DNA from: JAVVHH01 sp965276815
Lineage (GTDB): Bacteria > Pseudomonadota > Alphaproteobacteria > Acetobacterales > Acetobacteraceae
Assembly (NCBI GenBank): GCA_965276815.1
Contig: CBDIBE010000010.1
Span: forward strand, 620,001 to 684,000
Length of the DNA: 64,000 nt
Reading direction: 5' to 3'
Each line of letters opens with the position of its first letter. Position 1 is the stretch's first letter. Under the pieces are notes generated by a model that saw only the letters and a program-made list of their open reading frames with translations, searched no databases and was not told the DNA's origin. Below, in pieces: positions 51,987-61,234 of the stretch. A program made the position numbers and the translations under genes.

Positions 51987-52847
51987 ATGGGCGTGCTAGT
52001 GGAGATTGCGTTCCAATCGCTCGCTTATGCGAGCGTGCTCTACCTGATCGCGGTTGGACTTTCGGTGACGCTAGGTTTGATGGGGTTCATCAACCTGGCC
52101 CACGGCATCTTTGCAATGGCCGGCGGATACTTGGCGGCAGTGGCGATTTCGGGTTACGGCGTGCCATGGCTCCTCATGCTGATCGTGGCGCCGCTCGTCG
52201 TCGCGGTGATCGCCGGGTTGCTCGAGCGCTTGCTGTATGCCCGGCTTTATGGGCGGAGCGAGCTCGACCAAGTCCTGTTATGCATCGGGCTCATCTTCAT
52301 CGCCGGCGCGCTCATCCGGTTGCTATTCGGCCCGTTGCTGCAGCCCGTGAATTTGCCCGGCGTACTGCGGCAGCAAGTCGAACTCGGGCCGTTCAGCTTC
52401 TATGCTTACAAGCTCATGGTGATTGGCATTGGCGGACTGACCGCTGCCGGCATTCTCCTCGGTTTGGAACGGACGCGGGCGGGAGCGATCATCCGGGCCG
52501 CGGTCGAGAACCGCGGCATGGCGGAATCGGTCGGTTTGCGGACGTCCTCGATCTTCACGGCGACTTTCGCCCTCGGCGGCGCGCTCGGCGCGCTCGGCGG
52601 CATCCTCGGTGCGGACGTGTTCGGGCTCAACCCGGCCTATGCTTTCGATGTTCTGGTCTATGTGCAGATTGTCGTCGCCATCGCCGGGCTTGGCACGTTG
52701 CGCGGATCATTCGTCGCCGCCCTGCTGATCGGCTTGGTGCAGACGCTCTCAGCCTATTATCTGCCGGCGCTAGGTACGATCATCCTCTTCCTTGCCGTAT
52801 TTCTCTTGCTGCTGGTGCGCCCGCGCGGTCTATTCGGGCGGGTTTGA
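51987..52847 (+). CDS. livH: Branched-chain amino-acid-type ABC transporter permease (LivH), second system
   Basis: A 286-residue LivH-type permease with about eight helices. VLYLIAVGLSVTLGLMGFIN and LAHGIFAMAGGYLA are the family signature; GLGTLRGSFVAALLIGLVQT lies near residue 232. It is the first gene of a second liv-type operon that has no binding-protein gene. It is followed after three bases by the LivM-type permease. Confidence 0.9.
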   Translation: MGVLVEIAFQSLAYASVLYLIAVGLSVTLGLMGFINLAHGIFAMAGGYLAAVAISGYGVPWLLMLIVAPLVVAVIAGLLERLLYARLYGRSELDQVLLCIGLIFIAGALIRLLFGPLLQPVNLPGVLRQQVELGPFSFYAYKLMVIGIGGLTAAGILLGLERTRAGAIIRAAVENRGMAESVGLRTSSIFTATFALGGALGALGGILGADVFGLNPAYAFDVLVYVQIVVAIAGLGTLRGSFVAALLIGLVQTLSAYYLPALGTIILFLAVFLLLLVRPRGLFGRV

Positions 52848-52850
52848 CGC

Positions 52851-53825
52851 GTGAGCCCGCACCGGACCTTCCACGAGGCGCTTCGCCGCAAGCATCGGTT
52901 CCGGTTTGCAGAAATCCTGCCGCTTGTGGCGTTGCTCGCGGTCCCGCTCCTGGGCTCCGATTATTACGCGCTCGGGACCCAGATCGTCGTTACTGTCATC
53001 TTCGCGCTCTCGCTCGACTTGCTCGTTGGCTATGCGGGGATCGTGACGCTTGGGCATTCCGTGTTCTTCGGGCTGGGCGCCTACGCGACCGGCATTGCCT
53101 CGGTGCGTGGCTGGGGCGAGCCGCTGAGCGGCCTGCTGATCGGCGCGGCCGCGGGTGCTGCGGCCGGTGCATTGCTGGGCGCCGTCGTGCTGCGCACCGC
53201 AAAATTCACACTGCTGATGCTGACGCTCAGCTCCGTGTTTCTGGCGAGCGAAATCGCCAACAAGGCGACGTGGCTGACCGGCGGTGTCGACGGCTTGGTC
53301 GGCGTCAACACTTGGCCGGTGCTTGGTCTGTTCGAATTCGATCTGTTCGGCCGGCTCGCCTATGCTTATGCGTCGGCGATCCTTGTGCTCGCCTGGTGCG
53401 GCATGCGCTGGCTGGTGCACGCCCCGTTCGGCCAATCGATCATGGCGATCCGCGACAATCCGGGCCGGGCGACCGCGATCGGCATCCAGGTCCACCCGCG
53501 TCTGGTGCTGGTCTATGCGATTTCGTGTGGCTTGGCCGGGCTGGCGGGCGCTCTGCAGGCGGAGATCAACCAGTTCGCCGGGCTCAAGGATATTGGATTC
53601 GAGCTGTCGGCGACCATCCTCGTCATGCTCGCCCTAGGTGGCGCCGGGCGCCTCTATGGCGCGGTGGTTGGACCCGTTGCCTATCTCATCGCGCAGGACG
53701 TCTTGTCGAAAGACAATCCGGTGCTCTGGCAACTCTGGCTGGGCGTGCTGATCGTACTCGTCGTGCTGTTCGCACCCGGCGGCATCCTCGGCATCGTCGA
53801 CTGTGTCGCGAGAGTGCGGGGTTGA
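52851..53825 (+). CDS. livM: Branched-chain amino-acid-type ABC transporter permease (LivM), second system
   Basis: A 324-residue LivM-type permease starting at GTG 52851. GYAGIVTLGHSVFFGLGAYA is the family motif; other helices are around LIGAAAGAAAGALLGAV and LVLVYAISCGLAGLAG. Unlike the other liv operon here, it is not fused to its ATPase; the livG start overlaps its stop (TTGA). Confidence 0.9.
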   Translation: MSPHRTFHEALRRKHRFRFAEILPLVALLAVPLLGSDYYALGTQIVVTVIFALSLDLLVGYAGIVTLGHSVFFGLGAYATGIASVRGWGEPLSGLLIGAAAGAAAGALLGAVVLRTAKFTLLMLTLSSVFLASEIANKATWLTGGVDGLVGVNTWPVLGLFEFDLFGRLAYAYASAILVLAWCGMRWLVHAPFGQSIMAIRDNPGRATAIGIQVHPRLVLVYAISCGLAGLAGALQAEINQFAGLKDIGFELSATILVMLALGGAGRLYGAVVGPVAYLIAQDVLSKDNPVLWQLWLGVLIVLVVLFAPGGILGIVDCVARVRG

Positions 53826-54564
53826 TAGCGGCGCTCACGCTCGAGAGCTTGGTTATGCGGTTCGGCGGGCTGGCCGTGACCAATGACGTGTCGCTCAGCC
53901 TGGAACAGGGCGCCCGCCACGCTCTCATCGGCCCGAACGGGGCTGGCAAGACGACGCTGGTCAATTTGGTGGCCGGGCATTTGCGGCCGCACAGCGGCAC
54001 GATCCGCCTTGCTGGCCGCGACGTGACCACGCTGCCGCCCCATCGCCGGACGCGGCTCGGCCTGGTGCGCAATTTCCAAGTGACGAACCTGTTTGCGAGC
54101 TTCTCAGCCTTCGAGAATATCGCCCTTGCCGTGGCCGAGCGCGACCGGAGCGGCTTGTCGCTGCGCGGGCGGCGGGGCTTTGCCGCCGGCGTGGCGGACG
54201 AGGCCGAGGCGATCGGGCGACGGATCGGGCTCGGCGAGGTCGGGACCACACTGGTCCGTGATCTCGCCTACGGGCAGCAGCGCTTGGTTGAGCTCGCCGT
54301 GGCGCTGGCATTGCGGCCGCGCGTGCTGGTGCTCGACGAGCCGGCCGCCGGGCTGCCGGCCGCGGATCATGCCGTCATCCTCGGCGCGCTCGACGCGCTG
54401 CCCGCAGAAGTGGCCGTCCTGCTGATCGAACATGATATGCAACTCGTCTTCCGCTTTGCCCGCGAGATCACCGTGCTGGCGGAGGGCCGGGTGATCGCAC
54501 GGGGCAGTCCCGACCTCGTCCGCGCCGACAGGCTGGTGCGGGCCGCGTATTTGGGATCGCGCGC

Positions 54565-54568
<4 letters not shown>
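53822..54568 (+). CDS. livG: Branched-chain amino-acid-type ABC transporter ATPase (LivG), second system
   Basis: The TTG at 53822 overlaps the LivM stop and gives 248 residues beginning LIAALTLESLVMRFGGLAVT; the frame is open far upstream but is an antiframe of the permeases there. Walker A IGPNGAGKTT, signature region LAYGQQRLVELAVAL, Walker B VLVLDEPAAGLPA and EHDMQLVFRF are present. It is coupled on both sides by 4-base overlaps. Confidence 0.9.
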
Positions 54569-55263
<695 letters not shown>

Positions 55264-55286
55264 GCCGTGGCAGACCGGGGGGTGGG

Positions 55287-55859
55287 ATGACGAAGCGGCG
55301 GATCATCGTGGGCATCAGCGGCGCGTCCGGCGTGATCTATGGCGTCAGCATGCTGCGGAAGTTGCGGCAGGCCGGGATCGAAACCCATCTGGTGATGAGC
55401 CGGTCAGCGCAGGTCACGCTCGGTTATGAGACCGATCTGAAAGTTGCGGATGTGGTCGCCTTGGCCGACAAGTCCTACGCGCAGACCGATATCGGCGCCG
55501 CGATCTCCAGCGGCTCGTTCCGGACCTTGGGCATGGTGATCGCGCCCTGCTCGATGCGCAGCTTGGGCGAGATTGCGACTTGCGTCAGCTCGTCGCTGCT
55601 GACCCGGGCGGCCGACGTGGTGCTGAAGGAGCGGCGGCTTCTCGTGCTGATGGTGCGCGAGACGCCGCTGCATCTCGGCCATTTGCGCGCGATGGTCGCC
55701 GTGACCGAGATGGGAGCGATCATCTATCCGCCGGTCCCGGCGCTTTATGCGAAACCGAAGACGATCGAGGAGATGGTGGACCAGTCGGTAGGGCGGGTGC
55801 TCGACCTATTCGATATCGACCTGGGCTCGGTGCATCGCTGGCGCGACACGGAAGCGTAG
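55287..55859 (+). CDS. ubiX: UbiX-type flavin prenyltransferase
   Basis: The ATG at 55287 with GGGGGTGGG upstream gives 190 residues (MTKRRIIVGISGASGVIYGV). FMN- and prenyl-phosphate-binding segments are visible: ISGASGVIYG, APCSMRSLGEIATCVSSSLL, LVLMVRETPLHLGHLRAMVA and VPALYAKPKT. UbiX makes prenylated FMN for UbiD-type decarboxylases used in ubiquinone synthesis or aromatic-acid degradation. No ubiD is nearby. Its place at the end of a liv-type importer operon hints at an aromatic acid. Confidence 0.9.
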   Translation: MTKRRIIVGISGASGVIYGVSMLRKLRQAGIETHLVMSRSAQVTLGYETDLKVADVVALADKSYAQTDIGAAISSGSFRTLGMVIAPCSMRSLGEIATCVSSSLLTRAADVVLKERRLLVLMVRETPLHLGHLRAMVAVTEMGAIIYPPVPALYAKPKTIEEMVDQSVGRVLDLFDIDLGSVHRWRDTEA

Positions 55860-55862
55860 CGC

Positions 55863-56111
55863 CTAGTACGGCCGGCGGACGACGACCGCTCCGCGCGGGC
55901 CTGCGCAGCCGGCGCGATAGGGTCCGGACGCGCAACCGCCGCCGCGTCCGTAATAGGGCGCATGATAGGGCCGGCGCGCCACGACGGCGCCGTTCGGCCC
56001 GGCGCAGCCGGCACGATAGACGCCGCGCGCGCAAACAATCGCGTTGGCATCAGGTAGGGCGAGCACGAACGTCGCCAGCGCAGCCATCGTTGCTAGAGTT
56101 ATCCGCTTCAT
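55863..56111 (-). CDS. Small secreted protein with two YRAGCAGP repeats
   Basis: The start is the ATG at 56111 (MKRITLATMAALATFVLAL, signal peptide, cleavage near ANAIV); 82 residues. The mature part is a duplicated unit: GVYRAGCAGPNGAVVARRPY and GPYRAGCAGPRGAVVVRRPY, joined by HAPYYGRGGG. Each unit has one Cys, plus one more before each, so a disulfide-linked pair is possible. Related small secreted proteins occur in alphaproteobacteria without known function. It converges on ubiX with three bases between stops. Confidence 0.7.
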   Translation of the reverse strand: MKRITLATMAALATFVLALPDANAIVCARGVYRAGCAGPNGAVVARRPYHAPYYGRGGGCASGPYRAGCAGPRGAVVVRRPY

Positions 56112-56259
56112 TTTTGAAAGTCTCCCAATCGCGGCCGGACCCATCCGGCTGGCACTTACAACGATTTTCTCTCGTGCGGAACCCGGCTTGAGCGTCCACA
56201 AATGTTACCACGCCTAGCAACCTGTTGCCTGGGTTTGCGGCGGCGGCCAGACTTGCGGC

Positions 56260-57045
56260 GTGCAGGCCGAGTCGAGGAGAAGCCATTTGCAATATCTCGA
56301 GCCGGAAAATGCAGCGCCGGGCGGCCCCGCCGAGCCAGTCGCCCGGCCGGGACTGGTCAAGACCCAGCTCGCCGCCGAGACCCTGCGGCTGTACCGCGGC
56401 GATTGGGCAGCGTTCGAGCGGTTCTGCCATGAACGTGGCTCCCCTAGCTTGCCGGCCACGGCAGGTATCGTCTGCGCCTTTCTCGCGCTTCCCGGCGTTG
56501 GCCGTGCCGCCTTGGCGCGCCGGCTCGCGGCGATCGATCAGCGTCACCGTGCGTTCGGCTTGCCGCCGCCGGGCCAGGAACCCGGGGTGCGGGATACGCT
56601 GAAAGCGTCGCGCAGGGCCACGCCGCGCCGGGTCCGGCCCGCGCGACCGTCCCCGTCGCAGCTCGAGGCGATGGCGTTGTCCTGTGGTGGGGACCTTGCG
56701 GGGCGCCGGGATCGCGCGCTGCTGCTGCTCGCGGCCGCCGGGCTGGGTCGCGCGGCGCTGGTCGGGCTGCAAGCCGAGACGCTGCGGTTCGCTGAGCGAA
56801 GCCTGCAGCTTGGCGGCAGCGGTCCACCCATGGTTATTGGCCGGACGATGCGGACGGACGTCTGCCCGGTGCGGGCCGTGGAGGAGTGGCTCCATGTCTC
56901 CGCCACGCGTTACGGGCCGGTGTTTCGAAAAGTCGATCGCTGGGGCAATGTCGAGCACGCGGCGCTCGGCACAGACGCGGTCCGCCGCATCCTGGCGCGG
57001 CGCTCGGGCACCGCCAAGCCACGAACGGCGCAAAAACCCGCGTGA
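56260..57045 (+). CDS. Degenerate tyrosine-recombinase-like protein
   Basis: A 261-residue protein. Residues 30-110 resemble the SAM-like core-binding domain of integrases (AAETLRLYRGDWAAFERFC). The next part, RDRALLLLAAAGLGRAALVG, aligns with the start of the catalytic domain, but the box I arginine is displaced (GLGRAAL for GLRxSEL), and the protein ends before the H-x2-R and Tyr motifs. It is therefore probably not an active recombinase. It lies two bases before the next gene and forms a cassette with an unknown protein and ScpA. Confidence 0.6.
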   Translation: MQAESRRSHLQYLEPENAAPGGPAEPVARPGLVKTQLAAETLRLYRGDWAAFERFCHERGSPSLPATAGIVCAFLALPGVGRAALARRLAAIDQRHRAFGLPPPGQEPGVRDTLKASRRATPRRVRPARPSPSQLEAMALSCGGDLAGRRDRALLLLAAAGLGRAALVGLQAETLRFAERSLQLGGSGPPMVIGRTMRTDVCPVRAVEEWLHVSATRYGPVFRKVDRWGNVEHAALGTDAVRRILARRSGTAKPRTAQKPA

Positions 57046-57047
57046 TT

Positions 57048-57632
57048 ATGGAGCTGGCCGCGACGCATGCGCCGGTTGCCGCGGCGCACACGGACTGGCT
57101 GCACCACCTGCTGCGGATCGGCGGCCCCCCATCGGCGATTGCGGCGTTTGGCGAGACGGCGGCCGGGGCCGGGACCATCCCGTGGGATCTCGACCTCGAC
57201 AGTCTCGAGGAGGACTGGTTCAACCGGCTCGTCTCGCCGCCGGCGCCGCAGCGGCGCAGCTTGAGCCTCGAGGGCGCGCGAATGCTCGCCGGGCAATTGC
57301 GCGAAGCCGTCGCCCGCCGGCATGCGCTGGCCGTCGCCGAGGTTGGAAGCAGCCAGGCCTGCGCGTTTGACCTGCACGCGCTCGTGCCGGTGCCGGAGGC
57401 GATCCTGCTGTTGGGGCCGGATCATCCCGAAGCCTTGGCATGGCTCTGGACCCACTGGGGCACCACGCAGGCCTTGCGTCATGTCGCGGTGCAGGCCGCG
57501 CCGCGCGGCAGCGAGGCGCTGCACATCGAATTCTGGTCGGCGGATTGGACGCCGTGGCGGGCGCTGACGACGGTGCGCGATCGCTGGCCGGGCCTGCAGT
57601 GGCAGGTCACGCCGAGCTACGAGCCGCCGTGA
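57048..57632 (+). CDS. Unknown conserved-looking protein between integrase-like gene and scpA
   Basis: The ATG at 57048 (MELAATHAPVAAAHTDWLHH) is chosen, 194 residues; a GTG lies two codons earlier. I do not recognise the family. It is rich in Ala, Leu and Trp and soluble in appearance, with an acidic WDLDLDSLEEDW stretch near residue 45 and a C-terminal half with several tryptophans (LAWLWTHWG, HIEFWSADWTPWR). No signal peptide or membrane helix is seen. It overlaps scpA by 4 bases (GTGA), so a joint function with the condensin-like subunit is suggested by position only. Confidence 0.6.
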   Translation: MELAATHAPVAAAHTDWLHHLLRIGGPPSAIAAFGETAAGAGTIPWDLDLDSLEEDWFNRLVSPPAPQRRSLSLEGARMLAGQLREAVARRHALAVAEVGSSQACAFDLHALVPVPEAILLLGPDHPEALAWLWTHWGTTQALRHVAVQAAPRGSEALHIEFWSADWTPWRALTTVRDRWPGLQWQVTPSYEPP

Positions 57633-58423
57633 ACGACCTCGTTGCCCCGTGGGAAGAAGACGCGCCGGCGCGCGACGCGAGCTCGGCGCCGGTGCTGTCG
57701 ATCGAGGGGTTCGAAGGGCCGCTCGACTGGCTGCTCGAGATGGCGGGCATGCAGCGGATCGAGTTGGCGAAACTCTCCATCCTGGCGCTGGTCGAGGCGT
57801 TCATGCAGGCCCTCGACGACGCGCTTGCGCAACGGCAGGGCACGCCGTTCGACCTGGCGCGCTGGGGCGACTGGACCGTGATGGCGGCGCATATCGCGCT
57901 TCTGCGCTCGCGCCTGCTATTGCCGCCCGATGCGCCTGAGGCCCGTGCCGCCCAGGAAGAGGCTGAGGCATGGCGGCACCAGCTCCTCACCCGCGCGGCG
58001 ATCCGGTCCGCCGCCGACTGGCTGGCGCGACAGCCGCAACTTGGGCGCGACGTGTTTGCCCGCGGGCAGCCCGAGACCGGCGCGGCTGGCCAACGCCGGT
58101 CGCTCGACATCACCGACCTGTTCCGCGCCTGCCTCGTCGCGCTGCGGTTGCCGGAGTACGGGAAGGCGTTTCGGCCGCTGCCGCCGAGGCTCTGGCTCAT
58201 CACCGATGCGATCGGGCGGATCCGCCGCATGTTGGGGGAGGGGTGGGGCGGCGGTGAGTTGCGGGGCTTGCTGCCGCGCTTGCGGGCGGGGCCTGAACAT
58301 GAGCTGCGTTGCCGGGCGGCGGTGGCCAGCACGCTGGTCGCTGGCTTGGAGCTGGCTCGCGAGGGCGCGCTCGGGCTGGAGCAGCGGCGCCCCTGGTATT
58401 CGGTCCGCGTCCGCCGGCTCTAG
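57629..58423 (+). CDS. scpA: Segregation and condensation protein A (ScpA/kleisin)
   Basis: Starting at GTG 57629, 264 residues. The kleisin N-terminal domain is visible: IEGFEGPLDWLLEMAGMQRI then ELAKLSILALVEAFM, followed by WTVMAAHIALLRSRLLLP. The C-terminal winged helix is less typical. ScpA bridges SMC heads together with ScpB, but no scpB is downstream, and the neighbours are a degenerate integrase and an unknown protein instead. Its TAG stop is provided by a palindromic repeat. It may be a second, specialised kleisin rather than the housekeeping one. Confidence 0.8.
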   Translation: MNDLVAPWEEDAPARDASSAPVLSIEGFEGPLDWLLEMAGMQRIELAKLSILALVEAFMQALDDALAQRQGTPFDLARWGDWTVMAAHIALLRSRLLLPPDAPEARAAQEEAEAWRHQLLTRAAIRSAADWLARQPQLGRDVFARGQPETGAAGQRRSLDITDLFRACLVALRLPEYGKAFRPLPPRLWLITDAIGRIRRMLGEGWGGGELRGLLPRLRAGPEHELRCRAAVASTLVAGLELAREGALGLEQRRPWYSVRVRRL

Positions 58424-58538
58424 ACCGCTATCGCCCTGACTGTGTCAGGGCGGCGGTCTAGCTACTTTTGGTGGCGAGCAACTTTGTCGCATGACTGGCG
58501 TCGCTGTCGGGATTCCAGTCAAGGCGACGTTGCTCTAG
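58420..58538. repeat. CTAG-bounded palindromic repeat, copy B
   Basis: Left hairpin: ctagaccgc-tat-cgccctgac (58420-58440) with gtcagggcggcggtctag (58444-58461), a 3-base bulge and a tgt loop. A second stem gactgg (58493-58498) / ccagtc (58515-58520) follows, and the element ends ttgctctag. The scpA stop codon (TAG, 58421-58423) is within its left end. It shares the layout of copy A at 36680. Confidence 0.75.
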
Positions 58539-58609
58539 CATCAGCGCGGAGACGCGATTTGAGCGGGGCGGCCGTTCCTGGCACGCTAGGCCTCAGGAGG
58601 ACACGCGCG

Positions 58610-60286
58610 ATGAACGAGATGACGCCCGCAGTCAGGGGCGATGAACAGGCGATCGTCGGGCTTTGCTCGGACGGGCTGGCGGCGGCCGAGCGGCTGCTCG
58701 GCGCGTCGCGCAACGCCATCGCGCAAAAAGTCGCGCCCGGCGGCAAGCTGCAACCGGCGCTGCTGGACGCCAACCAATTCGCGCTGCACGGCTTCGCGTG
58801 GCAATCGACCTATGTCGAGGCGTTGCGGCGGACGCTGCACTGGGCGCGGGCGCTGCACGATGACGGGCGGTTTTCCCCGCTCGAGGCGGCGATCCTGCGC
58901 GTGGGCTTCGCGGAGTATCTCGGGCAGTTGGGCGGCGGCATTCCCATGAGCCAGACCGAGCTGGTCCGCCCCGGCGACCTCGGCGTGCCGCGCGATGTCA
59001 CACTCGCGTTCCTCACCAGCCCGGTGCTGGAGCGTCTCGCCGACCCGGCGGCGCTCAACGCCGCGCGCGCCCTGATCGCCGAGGCCGCCACCGCAGGCCG
59101 GTTCGGCGATCTCGGACCGGAGGACGAGACGACCAGCGCGATCCGCGACCAGTTCACGCGCTTCGCCGACACCGAGATTGCGCCGCATGCCCAAGGCTGG
59201 CACCAGCGCGACGAGCTGATCCCGATCGCGCTGATCGAACAATTGGCGGAGATGGGCGTCTTCGGTCTGACGGTGCCGGAACAGGACGGCGGCGCGGGCC
59301 TCGGCAAAATTGCGATGTGCGTGGTGTCCGAGGCGCTGAGCCGGGGCTATATCGGCGTCGGCTCGCTGGGCACGCGGGCGGAGATCGCGGCCGAGCTGAT
59401 CGGCATCGCCGGCACCAAGGAGCAGAAGGCGCGCTGGCTGCCGGCGCTGGCGACCGGGTCGGTACTGCCGACGGCGGTGTTCACCGAGCCGAACACGGGC
59501 TCCGACCTCGGCAGCTTGCGGACCAGGGCGGTGCGGGACGGCGACCATTACGTGGTGACCGGCAACAAGACCTGGATCACGCACGGGTCGCGGTCGGACC
59601 TGATGACGCTGCTGGTGCGCACGGACCCGGAGACCGATGGCTATAAGGGTCTGTCCATGCTGCTCGCGGAAAAACAGCGGGGCACCGAAGCTGATCCGTT
59701 TCCCACGCCGGGGATGAGCGGCACGGAGATCCGCGTGCTCGGCTATCGCGGGATGAAGGAATACGAGATCGCTTTCGAGGGTTTTCGCGTGCCGGTCGCC
59801 AATTTGCTGGGCGGGGTCGAGGGGCAGGGGTTCAAGCAGTTGATGGAGACCTTCGAGAGCGCCCGCATCCAGACCGGCGCGCGGGCGCTGGGCGTGGCGC
59901 AGAACGCGCTCGAGCTGGCGGCTGCCTACGCGCGCGACCGCTCGCAGTTTGGCCGGGCGATCGTCGGCTTCCCCCGGGTGGCGGCGAAGATCGCGGCGAT
60001 GGCGGCCGAGACGATGATGGCGCGGCAATTGACCTATTTTGCCGCGCATCAGAAGGATGAGGGCCATCGCTGCGACGTGGAGGCCGGGATGGCGAAGCTG
60101 CTGGCGGCGCGCGTGGCCTGGTCGAATGCCGACAATGCCGTGCAGATCCATGGCGGGAACGGTTACGCGGTCGAGTATCCCATCAGCCGGGTGCTTTGTG
60201 ACGCGCGGATCCTGTCGATTTTCGAGGGCGCGGCCGAGATCCAGGCGCAGGTGATCGCGCGCGGCATCCTTGGCCGCCTGAATTAA
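58610..60286 (+). CDS. mcd: Acyl-CoA dehydrogenase with N-terminal extension (methylsuccinyl-CoA dehydrogenase-like)
   Basis: The ATG at 58610 has AGGAGG 9 bases upstream; 558 residues. The last 380 residues are a standard acyl-CoA dehydrogenase (AVFTEPNTGSDLGSLRTRAV, NKTWITHGSRSDLMT, RSQFGRAIVGFPRV, IFEGAAEIQAQVIARGIL). The first ~170 residues (ASRNAIAQKVAPGG, STYVEALRRTLHWARAL, LGQLGGGIPMSQTELVRPGD) resemble the extension of (2S)-methylsuccinyl-CoA dehydrogenase of the ethylmalonyl-CoA pathway. A role in acetate or C2/C1 assimilation is thus likely but not certain; no other pathway gene is present here. Confidence 0.75.
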   Translation: MNEMTPAVRGDEQAIVGLCSDGLAAAERLLGASRNAIAQKVAPGGKLQPALLDANQFALHGFAWQSTYVEALRRTLHWARALHDDGRFSPLEAAILRVGFAEYLGQLGGGIPMSQTELVRPGDLGVPRDVTLAFLTSPVLERLADPAALNAARALIAEAATAGRFGDLGPEDETTSAIRDQFTRFADTEIAPHAQGWHQRDELIPIALIEQLAEMGVFGLTVPEQDGGAGLGKIAMCVVSEALSRGYIGVGSLGTRAEIAAELIGIAGTKEQKARWLPALATGSVLPTAVFTEPNTGSDLGSLRTRAVRDGDHYVVTGNKTWITHGSRSDLMTLLVRTDPETDGYKGLSMLLAEKQRGTEADPFPTPGMSGTEIRVLGYRGMKEYEIAFEGFRVPVANLLGGVEGQGFKQLMETFESARIQTGARALGVAQNALELAAAYARDRSQFGRAIVGFPRVAAKIAAMAAETMMARQLTYFAAHQKDEGHRCDVEAGMAKLLAARVAWSNADNAVQIHGGNGYAVEYPISRVLCDARILSIFEGAAEIQAQVIARGILGRLN

Positions 60287-60492
60287 CGCACGTCAACGCT
60301 GATGGCATTTCTAAACCCGTTGATCGAGTGGCGGTAATTGCGGTGGCGCCACTGATACAACGAGGCGGGGCAGGGGAAAACTTACTCTGACCGCGACATT
60401 AGCAACAAATTGATGTGCTTGTTCTGGCTGCGACTTGTATCGCCGTCGAGACTGCGCCAGCGTCCCGAACAGCTTCCAAAAGAGGTTTGTAA

Positions 60493-61035
60493 ATGCGTTT
60501 GAAGCGTTGTTCTGCCGCCGTCCTGCTGATCCTGGCAGCCGGCGCGGTTTCACCCGGCCTCGCGTTGGGCGCTCCGATGACCGAAACCTTCGACTTCTCG
60601 GCCAGTATCGGGGGAGCAGCCCCCTATCCGACGGTGAGCGGCAGCGCGACCGTCACATTCGATGTGGCCGTGGACCAGGACGTGACACCGGTCAACGCCT
60701 TCTCCTCCAACTTGCCGGCGAGCTACGGCCCGTTCTCATTCACGTACGAAGCCGCGCTCAACACAATGCTCATCGGCGACGATTGCACCGGCCTCGGGAG
60801 CTGCGCCACTGACTCCGGAGCTGACACGGCGTCCCTCGGCTTCGAGCTCGACGCGGCGGGTGTGCCGACGGGCGGGATCTCTGTTGTTTACGGAAGTGTC
60901 AGCGATGCCGCTAATCTGTTCGAAGGCTCCGGGACGGTGACCGCCGAGACCGCCATCCCGGAGCCTGCCTCGCTCGCGTTGCTCGGCATGCTCTCGGCGG
61001 GATTTGGGCTGATCCGCACAGTTCGCCGGGGCTAG
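60493..61035 (+). CDS. PEP-CTERM sorting-domain secreted protein
   Basis: A 180-residue protein. Signal peptide RCSAAVLLILAAGAVSPGLA with cut near ALGAP; a beta-rich body with two cysteines (DDCTGLGSC) in the middle; the tail IPEPASLALLGMLSAGFGLI then RTVRRG is a full PEP-CTERM signal. Start ATG 60493 follows AAGAGG. It is separated from its neighbours by about 200 bases on each side and is probably transcribed alone. Confidence 0.8.
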   Translation: MRLKRCSAAVLLILAAGAVSPGLALGAPMTETFDFSASIGGAAPYPTVSGSATVTFDVAVDQDVTPVNAFSSNLPASYGPFSFTYEAALNTMLIGDDCTGLGSCATDSGADTASLGFELDAAGVPTGGISVVYGSVSDAANLFEGSGTVTAETAIPEPASLALLGMLSAGFGLIRTVRRG

Positions 61036-61053
61036 GGGGCTTCCGGCCGTCAC

Positions 61054-61075
61054 CCGGCGGCCATTCTGCCGCCGG
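61054..61075 (+). terminator. Stem-loop after the PEP-CTERM gene
   Basis: ccggcgg (61054-61060) pairs with ccgccgg (61069-61075), loop ccattctg. There is no T-tract, so it may be an mRNA-end hairpin rather than an efficient terminator. Confidence 0.35.
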
Positions 61076-61234
61076 ACACGGTTGCCTATCGATATACTCC
61101 GTGGAACATAGCGCCGATCTGCACGTCGATCAGTGCTCTCGCCTAGGAACTGCCTATGGCTGGCCGCGGATGTCTGGCGGTAACTCGGCGACGTCGTCTT
61201 GCGAACAGCGAGCAACACAGTGAGGCACATCACC

